This document shows positions 15,909 through 23,963 of a DNA stretch of 49,569 bases, piece after piece. The notes below the pieces were generated by a model. The model worked only from the letters and a program-made list of their open reading frames with translations, had not been told where the DNA came from and did not search any database. A program made the translations under genes and the position numbers. This stretch comes from Nocardia carnea (GTDB lineage Bacteria > Actinomycetota > Actinomycetes > Mycobacteriales > Mycobacteriaceae), in contig NZ_JARWOV010000348.1 in NCBI RefSeq assembly GCF_029868855.1, positions 1-49,569 on the forward strand. The letters run 5' to 3'. Every line of letters begins with the position of its first letter. The stretch's first letter is position 1.

Positions 15909-16930
15909 TGCGCCTGGCGCGGACAATAACCGGCTTCAGTATTTTCGCGGTGATCGCGATCGTACTGACCTACACCATCTGGTCCACGCTGCAGCGGTCG
16001 GTGCCGGGGGAGACCGAAACCTATTCGGCCACCTTCACCGACGTGATGGGCGTACGGATCGGTGACGATGTGCGGATGGCCGGGGTGCGGGTGGGCCGGG
16101 TCGATTCGATCGAATTCGAACCGGACTACAAGGCCCGGCTGGTACTGCGGATCGAGGAACGCCAGCGTCTCACCGATACGACCAGGGCCCTGGTGCGGTA
16201 CCAGAATCTGATCGGACAGCGGTATATCGCGTTGTTGCCGGGCGAGGAAAAAGGCGTGGAGGTCGCGCCGGGTGCGCATATCCCGGTGGAGCGCACCGAA
16301 CCTTCGTTCGATGTATCGGCACTGCTGTCCGGATTCGAACCGCTGTTCAGCGTGCTGCAACCGGACCAGATCAATTCGCTGTCCGATACGCTGATCCAGG
16401 CGTTGCAGGGTGACGGGGTCTCGCTCAGCGCGCTCATCACCCAGGCCGCGGAACTGGCCACCACCTTCGGTCAACGCGACGAAATCCTGGGCGCGGTGAT
16501 CACGAACCTGAGCAGTGTGCTCGCCGGTCTGGCCAACCGCAGCCAGGAACTGGAAACACTGATAACCCAGACCAGAGGCCTGATGGACGCGCTGTACGCC
16601 GAGGGCGAAACCCTGAAGGCTTCGGTGGATACGGTGGCGCGTTCCACCGATTCGCTGACCACCCTGATCAGCGCGGTCAAACCGGATATCGCGCTGGCAC
16701 AGGACGAAGCGACCACCGCCGTGGAACTCCTGTTGCTCAACGGCGCCGCACTGGACCAGGCGGCGATCGAACTGACGACCGTCCTCAACGGCTTGGCCCG
16801 GTTCACCGGCTACGGCGCCTACGGCAACGCCTATATCTGCAACCTGGACGTATCGCTGTGGGGTGTGCTGTTCCCGCCCGGACTGTTCTCCCAGATCGGC
16901 GGCGATTCGCAGTCGGAGGTGTGCCGCTGA
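15908..16930 (+). CDS. mceB: Mce family protein, MceB position
   Basis: 340 aa. An N-terminal anchor (ITGFSIFAVIAIVLTYTIW) is followed by the MlaD domain (SATFTDVMGVRIGDDVRMAGVRVG, with QRYIALLPG at its end), then a predicted coiled Mce helical region. The C-terminus carries two cysteines, ICNLDVSLWG and SEVC. It is translationally coupled on both sides by TGATG, consistent with fixed stoichiometry in the Mce hexamer. Confidence 0.93.
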   Translation: MRLARTITGFSIFAVIAIVLTYTIWSTLQRSVPGETETYSATFTDVMGVRIGDDVRMAGVRVGRVDSIEFEPDYKARLVLRIEERQRLTDTTRALVRYQNLIGQRYIALLPGEEKGVEVAPGAHIPVERTEPSFDVSALLSGFEPLFSVLQPDQINSLSDTLIQALQGDGVSLSALITQAAELATTFGQRDEILGAVITNLSSVLAGLANRSQELETLITQTRGLMDALYAEGETLKASVDTVARSTDSLTTLISAVKPDIALAQDEATTAVELLLLNGAALDQAAIELTTVLNGLARFTGYGAYGNAYICNLDVSLWGVLFPPGLFSQIGGDSQSEVCR

Positions 16931-17940
16931 TGGCGAAGTTACGAATACCTTTCGCGGAGAACCGCTTCCTGTGGCAGGGGTTGATCGCGGCGGCCGCGGT
17001 GGCACTGCTGGTCGCGGGGTCCAGTGTGCTGTCACAGCTGCGGCTGACCGACAAAACCGTGGTCGCGGAGTTCGCGCAGGCCGCGGGTATGCGCGCAGGG
17101 GCCACGGTGGACGTTTCGGGGATCGAGGTCGGTGAGGTGCGCGCGGTGCGGTTGGCCGGCGACAAGGTCGAGGTCGAGATGAAGATCAGCCGGGATATCC
17201 GGGTGGCCGCCGATGCCCGCGCCGCGATCGAGATGTCCACCATTCTCGGCCGGATGCATATCGAACTGATCCCGGGCACCGGTGCGGAATCGCCGGACAA
17301 CCGGATCCCGTTGGCCAATACCGCCGTACCGTACAACCTCGCCAAAGTGATCCGGGACCCGAAGTACACCTCGTCGTTCGAGCGGATCGAGCGGATCGAC
17401 CCGGGCAAACTGCGGCAGGCCCTGGATGTCTTCTCCCAGCAGATGGGGGATTCGCCGGAACTCGCGGTGACCGCCCTGGATTCGATCGGCTCGCTGGCCG
17501 AGGTGATCAACGCCCGCCGCGACGAAGTCGACACGCTGCTCAAGAGCATGGATCAGGTATCGCAGCTGGTGGCCGACAACCAGAACAGTGTGCTCATGCT
17601 GCTCACCCGCGGTGAGGCGATCGGCCACGCCGTGGCCCTGCGCCAGGACATGCTGCGCCGGCTGCTGGACAACGTCGCGGCACTGTCGAGCCTGCTGCGG
17701 GATATGGGACTGGAGAACAACGGCCAGCTCGGCCCGCTGATCCAGAACCTCGACACCATGACGCAGGGCCTCGAGAAGAACAAGGACAACCTGGACCGGC
17801 TGTACGAGATCATGCCGGTCACCCTGCGGCAGTTCAACAACGTTCTCGGCAACGGGCCGTACGCCGACGTTTGGGCGCCGTGGTTCCTACCGGACAACTG
17901 GCTGTGCTTCGCCCAGGTCGTCGGGGGGTGTGGCAAATGA
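16930..17940 (+). CDS. mceC: Mce family protein, MceC position
   Basis: 336 aa. An anchor at about residues 15-35 (QGLIAAAAVALLVAGSSVL) precedes the MlaD domain (AEFAQAAGMRAGATVDVSGIEVGEV) and the helical Mce region with NRIPLANTAVPYNLAKV. The C-terminal ADVWAPWFLPDNWLCFAQ is typical of the Mce C-terminal domain. Start ATG at 16930 overlaps the mceB stop, and its TGA lies within the ATGA that begins mceD. Confidence 0.93.
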   Translation: MAKLRIPFAENRFLWQGLIAAAAVALLVAGSSVLSQLRLTDKTVVAEFAQAAGMRAGATVDVSGIEVGEVRAVRLAGDKVEVEMKISRDIRVAADARAAIEMSTILGRMHIELIPGTGAESPDNRIPLANTAVPYNLAKVIRDPKYTSSFERIERIDPGKLRQALDVFSQQMGDSPELAVTALDSIGSLAEVINARRDEVDTLLKSMDQVSQLVADNQNSVLMLLTRGEAIGHAVALRQDMLRRLLDNVAALSSLLRDMGLENNGQLGPLIQNLDTMTQGLEKNKDNLDRLYEIMPVTLRQFNNVLGNGPYADVWAPWFLPDNWLCFAQVVGGCGK

Positions 17941-19037
17941 GGCTGCGGAGGATCGCGCGCGTGGTCGCGGCCGGAATCGCCGGACTCTGCGCGGCCGGCT
18001 GTTCGGTACTGCCCGACAGTATCGCCGGGCTGCCGGAACAGTATCTGGGCGAACATATCCGGATCAGCGCGGATTTCGAGAACGTGGCCGGCCTGTACGC
18101 CGGTAACGAGGTCGCCGTGCTCGGCGTTCCGGTGGGCCGGGTGGAGACCGTCACGCCGCGCGGTAGTTATGTCGAGGTCACCATGGCCCTCGACAAGGAT
18201 GTCGAGGTACCGGCCGATGCGATGGCCGCGCTGATCTCCCCGCAGTTGATCACCAACCGGCACGTCGAACTCGCCCCCGCCTACAGCGGTGACGGACCCA
18301 CGCTCACCGACGGTGCGCATATTCCGCTGGAACGCACCCGGGTGCCGGTGGAGCTCGACCGGATCCTGGAGAACTTCGACCAGCTCGGTGCCGCGCTCGA
18401 GGGCGACAACGAAGTCGGCCCGCTGGCCAGCCGGGTGCTGTTCCCACTGCTAGAGGGGAACGGTGACCGGCTACGCGAAACGCTCGACGATCTGTCCGCC
18501 GCGTTCGAGGTGTCCTTCGCCAACAAGGACCAGATCGCAAACACCATCATCGAATTGAACGAGATCACCCAGGTCGTCGCCCAGAACGACCAGACCGTAC
18601 GGGATTTCAGCGCCCGGCTTACGGAACTGGTGCAGTTGATGGGGGAGCAGTCGCCGGGTCTGCACGCGGTACTCGTGCAGTTGAACGATTTCGTCGCCAA
18701 CACCTCGACCCTGGTCGGGCAGAACCGGGATCAGCTGGCGGGCGCACTGCAGCGATTCGTCACCATAACCGCCCAGATGCGCGCCAACGCCCGCGGACTC
18801 ACGGAATTGGTGGATATCGGCCCGCTGTTCTTCGAAAACCTCGCCAACGGCGTGAGCCATGAACACCAGGCATTCCGGGTGCACGCGCTGCTGGACAAAT
18901 CACTGCTGGACAACGAAGTACTGTCCACCTTCTGTGAACGGATCCAGCTGCGCGCCGACGGGTGCCGCACCGGCAGGGTCCAGGATTTCGGCCCCGATTT
19001 CGGGATCACGGCGGCGCTGCTGGGGTTGACGCAATGA
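17937..19037 (+). CDS. mceD: Mce family lipoprotein, MceD position
   Basis: 366 aa. The signal peptide MRLRRIARVVAAGIAGLCAAGC ends in a lipobox (LCAAGC), so the protein is likely lipid-anchored at C22 rather than membrane-spanning. The MlaD domain follows (ISADFENVAGLYAGNEVAVLG, VPVGRVETV), then a helical Mce domain. In mycobacterial mce loci the lipoprotein is usually only the fifth Mce protein (LprK/MceE type); here the fourth and fifth both carry lipoboxes. Start overlaps the mceC stop as ATGA. The long frame upstream to 17871 is inside mceC. Confidence 0.92.
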   Translation: MRLRRIARVVAAGIAGLCAAGCSVLPDSIAGLPEQYLGEHIRISADFENVAGLYAGNEVAVLGVPVGRVETVTPRGSYVEVTMALDKDVEVPADAMAALISPQLITNRHVELAPAYSGDGPTLTDGAHIPLERTRVPVELDRILENFDQLGAALEGDNEVGPLASRVLFPLLEGNGDRLRETLDDLSAAFEVSFANKDQIANTIIELNEITQVVAQNDQTVRDFSARLTELVQLMGEQSPGLHAVLVQLNDFVANTSTLVGQNRDQLAGALQRFVTITAQMRANARGLTELVDIGPLFFENLANGVSHEHQAFRVHALLDKSLLDNEVLSTFCERIQLRADGCRTGRVQDFGPDFGITAALLGLTQ

Positions 19038-19061
19038 GGCGGAGAGGGGTCATGCGATCGG

Positions 19062-19253
19062 AGTGGACTGGTCGTGAAGGGGTGGGGTGGGCCGGCGCTG
19101 TGGGGGCGGGTTGGAGTAGCCGTGAAGGGTCTGGGTGGGCCAGCCGTGTGGGTGCGAGTTGGAGTAGCCGTGAAGGGGTGGGGTGGGCCGGCCGTGTGGT
19201 GGCGAGTTGGAGCAGCCGTGAATGGGCGGGGTGGACAAGCCGTGAAAGGGCGG
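19062..19253 (+). repeat. 48-bp tandem repeat, four units
   Basis: Units begin at 19062, 19110, 19158 and 19206. Each starts with (g)ttggagtagccgtgaa or a close variant and contains gtgggcc near its middle. Units two and three differ at a few positions; the first and last are more diverged. At 16 codons per unit the array keeps the reading frame. The reverse complement resembles fragments at 130-266. Confidence 0.85.
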
Positions 19254-19265
19254 GCTGTGATTTTG

Positions 19266-19377
19266 GAGACGCTCCGCGTCTCGAGGGCGGGGCCCTATTA
19301 ACCCGGTTCTTCACTCCCGCCGGTCGGTCGCTGCGCTCCCTCCCTCTGGTCGCTCCAGAACCGGGCGGGCCCCGCCC
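19266..19377 (-). repeat. Dispersed hairpin repeat, copy 3 (inverted)
   Basis: Small hairpin arms gagacgc (19266-19272) and gcgtctc (19276-19282); outer arms gggcggggccc (19285-19295) and gggccccgccc (19367-19377); inner arms cccggttct (19302-19310) and agaaccggg (19357-19365). All pair perfectly. Relative to copy 1 the arms differ in sequence but changes occur on both sides, so pairing is retained. It lies inside the mce operon and could attenuate transcription of mceE, mceF and the downstream gene. Confidence 0.8.
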
Positions 19378-19381
19378 GACA

Positions 19382-20518
19382 ATGCGACGGATCGGGGCTG
19401 GCATGGGAATACGGGTTGGGCTGATTGCTTTGGTGCTGACGGGGGTGCTCGCTGTTTCGGGGTGTGGAGCGGTGACGGTGCAGAACATTCCTATGCCCGA
19501 ACCGGGTATCGGGGGCCCTGGATATACCGTGCGGGCTCGTTTCGAAGATGCACTGAACCTGCCGGACCGGGCGCATGTGAAAATCGGTGGCACCGATATC
19601 GGGGTGGTCACCGGTATATCCACGACCGATTTCGTGGCGGATGTGGACATGCTGATCCGGGAAGATATCCGGCTGCCGCGCGGTACCACCGCCGAATTGC
19701 GGCAGGGCACTCCGCTCGGCGATGTCTTCATTGCCATGACCCTGCCCCGGGAGGATCCCGACGCCGCTCTGCTCGGGAATGGCGATGTCATCGATACCGA
19801 CCACACCGGTGCCGGCGCCTCGGTGGAAGAACTCATGGTGTCGGTATCGCTGCTGCTCAACGGCGGTGGTTTGAACCAGGCCGCCCGGATCACCGCGGAA
19901 ATGGATTCGATGTTCGCCGGGCGCGCACCACAACTGGCGCATTTGATCACCGAGATGACCCAGGTGCTGAGCGCCCTGAACGCGCGGACCGCCGATATCG
20001 ACAATGTGCTGCACGGGGTGAACGTCCTGACCGGTGAACTGGCCGCGCGGAAACAGGAATTGGGGCAGGCCGCGGATACATTCCCCGATCTGCTGGGGCT
20101 GGTCGCGGAGAACAATCGCGATATCACCGCCCTGATCCAGAAGATCTCGGTGACGATGTCGGCGCTGGGGGATTTCACCGATACGACCAGCCCCGAATTC
20201 ATCAGCCTGTTCGACAGTATCCGCCGGCTCATGGGTGGATTCACGGCGATGGGTGACAACCTGCGGCAGACGCTGGACGGATTGCATGCCCTGTATCCCT
20301 CGCTGGAACAGTCCTTCGAAGGGCCTACGCTCGCGGTCGCGGCGCGGGTCTCCTATCTGAGTATCGGCGCGCTGACCGATCCGGCCGAGAGCCGGCTGCC
20401 CGATGGCACCGATGTACCGGCATTCATCGGCAGCCTCGCCCAGGTATTGCAGAAGATCCAGGGCCGGTTGACCGGCCCGCCGCAACCCGCCCCGGCACCT
20501 CAGGAGGGGCCGCGATGA
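19382..20518 (+). CDS. mceE: Mce family lipoprotein, MceE position
   Basis: 378 aa from ATG 19382. The signal peptide (MRRIGAGMGIRVG, then LIALVLTGVLAVSGC) ends in lipobox AVSGC. The MlaD domain (VRARFEDALNLPDRAHVKIGG, LRQGTPLGDVFIAM) and helical Mce region follow, with a proline-rich tail. ATG 19403 is an alternative start. An in-frame ATG at 19034 overlapping the mceD stop (MRRRGV) may be the ancestral coupled start now separated by the repeat insert; from there the protein would have a 116-residue repetitive extension before the signal sequence. It overlaps mceF by 4 bp. Confidence 0.9.
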   Translation: MRRIGAGMGIRVGLIALVLTGVLAVSGCGAVTVQNIPMPEPGIGGPGYTVRARFEDALNLPDRAHVKIGGTDIGVVTGISTTDFVADVDMLIREDIRLPRGTTAELRQGTPLGDVFIAMTLPREDPDAALLGNGDVIDTDHTGAGASVEELMVSVSLLLNGGGLNQAARITAEMDSMFAGRAPQLAHLITEMTQVLSALNARTADIDNVLHGVNVLTGELAARKQELGQAADTFPDLLGLVAENNRDITALIQKISVTMSALGDFTDTTSPEFISLFDSIRRLMGGFTAMGDNLRQTLDGLHALYPSLEQSFEGPTLAVAARVSYLSIGALTDPAESRLPDGTDVPAFIGSLAQVLQKIQGRLTGPPQPAPAPQEGPR

Positions 20519-21696
20519 ATATTCCGCTGTGGAATTGGCTGGTCCGGCGCCGGATCAGGGTCGCGAACATCGGACTCGTGATGGTGCTGATCGCCGGTTG
20601 CGGATACCTCGGCGCGGAAGTGCTGCGGATCAACCTGCTACCCAACAGCACCTACCGGGTGACCGTGGAACTCACCGGGTCCGGCGGTCTGCTCGCCGAC
20701 AACGATGTGAACTTCCGCGGCACCCGGGTAGGGCGGGTCGCCGATGTCCGGGTTTCCGATACCGGGATCGAGGCGGTCGCCGAAATCGACTCGGGGGTGC
20801 GGATCCCCGTCGGTGGCACGGTGGTGGTCGGGCGGCTGTCCGCGGTGGGCGAGCAGTACCTGGACTTCCGGCCGGACTCGGATACCGGCCCCTACCTGCG
20901 CGACGGTGACCGGGTGGCGGTGGAGCGCACCCATATCCCGGTGACGGTGCACTCGCTGCTGTCGAATATGAGCGCCATGATCAGCGGTCTCAACCCCGAC
21001 CGGCTCACGGTGATCGTCGACGAACTGGACAAGGCGCTGGCGGGCGGACCGGACCGGCTGCGCAATATGATCTCCGGCATCAGCCGGGCGATGGCGGGAC
21101 TGGAATCCCTGCTGCCGCAGACCCGCCAGCTCATCGAAAACCTGACGGTGATCGCCGAAACCACGCAATACGCGCAACCCGATCTCGGCACCCTGACAGA
21201 TTCGGCGAGCGCGCTGTTCCAGCAGCTCACCGCCGCCGACCAGGAAGTTCGGCAGCTGCTGGACCTCGCTCCCGGCCAACTCGCCACGCTCGGCGGATTC
21301 ATCGACGAAACGCAGGACCCGATCACCAACCTGGTCACCAATTTCGTGGCCATCACCCGGGCCGCGAAACTGCGCCGGCCCGCGATCGCGGCCCTCTTCC
21401 CGGCCCTGCGGGCGGGCACTTCTGCGCTGAATGTGCCGGTACACGACGGGATGTTCCACACCCTGGTCGATATCTGGCCGCGACCCACCTGCGAGTACGA
21501 CACCATTCCGGTGGCCCCCACCGAACCGGTGGCCGACACCCGGGTCCGTCTGTACAACTACTGCGTCACCGACGACCCGGCCCTGCAGGTGCGCGGTTCG
21601 GCGAATGCGCCGCGGCCGGACATTCCCGACAACACCGCCGGCCCGCCACCGGGAGTCAGCGGTAACGAACTGTCCCGTCCCGTCCCGGGTCGTTAG
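20515..21696 (+). CDS. mceF: Mce family protein, MceF position
   Basis: 393 aa. The sixth and last Mce subunit: basic N-terminus (WLVRRRIRVAN), anchor at about residues 18-36, MlaD domain (VTVELTGSGGLLADNDVNFRG, VGEQYLDFRP), long helical domain, and a C-terminal part with CEYDTIPVAP and YNYCVTDDP plus a proline-rich end. A cysteine in LIAGCGYL resembles a lipobox but sits within a longer hydrophobic helix, so it is treated as an anchor. Start overlaps mceE as ATGA. Confidence 0.93.
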   Translation: MNIPLWNWLVRRRIRVANIGLVMVLIAGCGYLGAEVLRINLLPNSTYRVTVELTGSGGLLADNDVNFRGTRVGRVADVRVSDTGIEAVAEIDSGVRIPVGGTVVVGRLSAVGEQYLDFRPDSDTGPYLRDGDRVAVERTHIPVTVHSLLSNMSAMISGLNPDRLTVIVDELDKALAGGPDRLRNMISGISRAMAGLESLLPQTRQLIENLTVIAETTQYAQPDLGTLTDSASALFQQLTAADQEVRQLLDLAPGQLATLGGFIDETQDPITNLVTNFVAITRAAKLRRPAIAALFPALRAGTSALNVPVHDGMFHTLVDIWPRPTCEYDTIPVAPTEPVADTRVRLYNYCVTDDPALQVRGSANAPRPDIPDNTAGPPPGVSGNELSRPVPGR

Positions 21697-21708
21697 GAGA
21701 AGACCGAA

Positions 21709-22479
21709 ATGACCGAAAAGCCCGTCGCCGGCAAGCCGGAGGACCACGCGAAACCGGTGGTCGGCGAAACATCCTCCGACCACTCGGTAGCGCCGGCGAC
21801 CTCGAGTGCGCCTGCTTCGCCGGATACGGATTCGGCGGAAACGTCTGTCCGTAGCCCGGCGGGTTCCTCGGATACGACTCCGGATCAGGACAAGGCTGCA
21901 TCGAGTAAGAAACTGCTCGTCGGGCAGGAAACGAGCGGGTTCGATGGTGCGCCGGGACGGGCGGGCCCGAGAACTCGGCCGCGTGTCCTGCTCGGCGCGC
22001 TGACAGTGGCGGTTCTGCTGCTGATCGGGGCGGTGGGCACAGCCGGGTATCTGTATGTCCAGGAGCGCGACAAGGCCGAAGTGCTGGCCGCCTACGACGA
22101 AGTCCGGCAGGCGGCGTGCCGGTATGCACCGGTGCTGGCCAACTACGACGCGAAGAACCTGGAACCGTACTTCTCCGCCGTCCTGGCCGGCGCCACCGGC
22201 GACTGGAAACAGGAATTCGAGACCACCACCACCGAGCTCCGCGAGGCCCTCGTCGCCGGTGAAGTCGTCTCGACCGCGGGAGATATCCAGTGTGCGGTGA
22301 AAACCGCGGACGCCACCTCGGCGGAGGTCGTGGTGGTGATCGGGCAGACCGTCACCAGTCTGGGCACCCAGGGACAGCCCGCTCCGGGACAGCTGGCCAT
22401 GGTGATGCGGATGCAGAAAACCGACGGACGCTGGCTGGTCGATCAGATGACCTCACCGCTGGACAAGCCACTGCAGTGA
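21709..22479 (+). CDS. Mce-associated membrane protein (Mas type)
   Basis: 256 aa. A disordered, serine/threonine/proline-rich cytoplasmic region of about 95 residues, a single membrane helix around 100-120 (VLLGALTVAVLLLIGAVGTAGYLYV), then a compact outer domain ending in DGRWLVDQMTSP, a fold related to VirB8/NTF2-like domains of Mce-associated proteins. It follows mceF by 12 bp with aggaga as ribosome site. Such proteins stabilise the Mce complex (OmamA is the known mycobacterial example). Confidence 0.88.
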   Translation: MTEKPVAGKPEDHAKPVVGETSSDHSVAPATSSAPASPDTDSAETSVRSPAGSSDTTPDQDKAASSKKLLVGQETSGFDGAPGRAGPRTRPRVLLGALTVAVLLLIGAVGTAGYLYVQERDKAEVLAAYDEVRQAACRYAPVLANYDAKNLEPYFSAVLAGATGDWKQEFETTTTELREALVAGEVVSTAGDIQCAVKTADATSAEVVVVIGQTVTSLGTQGQPAPGQLAMVMRMQKTDGRWLVDQMTSPLDKPLQ

Positions 22480-22503
22480 CCGACCGGTACGGCCGCCCGG
22501 ATC

Positions 22504-23808
22504 TCAGCTTTCGGTGGGGTGGCCGTACAGGACGGTCTGCATGAGCAGCGTGACCCGCTGCTGGGAGGCGATCGGGACGGTGCCGAAGGACCGTCCGAGA
22601 TCGACGACCAGGGCGAACGCGGCGTGTACCAGGAACCGTGCCTGCGGTCCGGACAGGTCGGGCCGGACCTGGCGCACCAGCCGGGCCCATTCGTCCACGC
22701 TGAGCCGCTGCACATTGCGCAGCGCGGCGCGTTCCTCGGCAGGCACGTGCTGGAACTCGGTGTAGTACACGAAGGTGAGTTCCCGTTCGGCGAACGAACC
22801 GGCCACATACTGGTCGATCAGCGAATTCAGCGCCTCCCGCGGGCCGGCGGCCGATGCCACGGCCGGGCCGATGGCGCTCGACACCCGTTCGGCGGCGCGC
22901 CGGAACGCGGCGGTGAGCAGATCGCTCTTCCCGCGATAGAAGCGATACACCGCCGACGCCGCGGAAAGCCCGGCGGCGGTCGCAATATCCTCCACACTCA
23001 CATTGGGGTAGCCGCGGGCATGGAACAGTTCCACGCCTTTGCGCAGCAGCAGTTCGTGTTTGAACGATTCCGGTATTTCCACCGGCGGTGCGGGCGCGAT
23101 ATCCACCGGCGGTGGCAGAGTGACGTCCGCGAGGTCCATGCAAATCGAAACCAGTAGCGCGACAAGTGATTTCGTTGGAAGCGCCGCATGGTGGTCGGCA
23201 ATGCTGGTGATGGCCGACAGCAGCGATATCGCCAGCACCTTGCGGTCTCCGTTGCTGAGCCCCGGGGAATACGCCGCGAGCCGGCTGTCCAGGGCATCCA
23301 GCACCACCGCCTGCTGCTCGGCGCGGACCTCCCGATCCGCCGGCTCCAGGTAGCGACCCTCCCAGCGCACCAGCGCGACACTGGCCCGATTGGCGACGGT
23401 GACCGCGCTCAATCCCTCGAGTACCTGACGCAGCGCCTGCTGCGGTGGCAGGTCCGCGGCGTCGGCGGGCAACCGGACCGATTCGGCCAACGCCTGGCCG
23501 ACCCGCAGCGATTCCTCCTGGAACAGCGCGTACTTGCTCGGATAGTGCCGATACAGCGCCGCCGAACTGATCCCCAGGCCGCCGGCGATATCCTCCATGC
23601 TCACGCCGTGGTACCCGAGAGAACCGAAAGCATTGGCCGCCGCAGCGGCGATCTGTGCCCGCCGGTTCTTCGGCCGGCGCCGCACCGGGCGTGCGGGCAG
23701 ATCACCCGTGGTCTTGCGGGCGTCGGCGCCGTCTCCGGCCAGGTCGTCGCGGCCGCGCACGCGCACCGCGGGCGTGGACGGCCGGGCCCGGCTGTTGTCG
23801 ACGCTCAT
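22504..23808 (-). CDS. Tandem (double) TetR regulator, Mce3R-like
   Basis: 434 aa with two complete TetR units in one chain. The first helix-turn-helix is at about residues 48-95 (VSMEDIAGGLGISSAALYRHY), the second at about 255-302 (VSVEDIATAAGLSAASAVYRFY), each followed by a helical effector domain. A basic leader rich in R/K precedes. Mycobacterial Mce3R, repressor of mce3, has this rare two-TetR form and binds as a single asymmetric chain. Here it converges on the mce operon, ending 24 bp after it. It is a candidate regulator of mce and the DUF2236 gene. The ligand is unknown. Confidence 0.88.
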   Translation of the reverse strand: MSVDNSRARPSTPAVRVRGRDDLAGDGADARKTTGDLPARPVRRRPKNRRAQIAAAAANAFGSLGYHGVSMEDIAGGLGISSAALYRHYPSKYALFQEESLRVGQALAESVRLPADAADLPPQQALRQVLEGLSAVTVANRASVALVRWEGRYLEPADREVRAEQQAVVLDALDSRLAAYSPGLSNGDRKVLAISLLSAITSIADHHAALPTKSLVALLVSICMDLADVTLPPPVDIAPAPPVEIPESFKHELLLRKGVELFHARGYPNVSVEDIATAAGLSAASAVYRFYRGKSDLLTAAFRRAAERVSSAIGPAVASAAGPREALNSLIDQYVAGSFAERELTFVYYTEFQHVPAEERAALRNVQRLSVDEWARLVRQVRPDLSGPQARFLVHAAFALVVDLGRSFGTVPIASQQRVTLLMQTVLYGHPTES

Positions 23809-23963
23809 CCCGCAATCCTATCGTCGGCCGACCGGCGTCCCTGTCCCGCACCCCCCGGTCAGGCGGGTATTCCGCCTGCTCGGACCGTGCGCACCGCCGG
23901 TGGGCGGGTTCGCGACGGGCCGAGACTCGCCGCGAACCCGGTGGTTGTTGCTGCTCCCGGTGG

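Larger units (their letters stand above)
19038..19381 (+). other. In-frame inserted repeat region at the 5' end of mceE
   Basis: 344 bp where every other junction in this operon is an overlap of a few bases. It holds four 48-bp tandem units and hairpin-repeat copy 3. The frame from the ATG overlapping the mceD stop (19034) stays open through the whole insert into mceE; 19034 to 19382 is 348 bp, a multiple of three. Low-complexity peptide (WSSREGVGWAGRV repeated) and no signal peptide suggest it is inserted DNA, not ancestral coding sequence. Confidence 0.7.

Noticed and set aside
19062..19253. CRISPR array
   Set aside because: The units are contiguous 48-bp tandem repeats with no unique spacers and no cas genes nearby.
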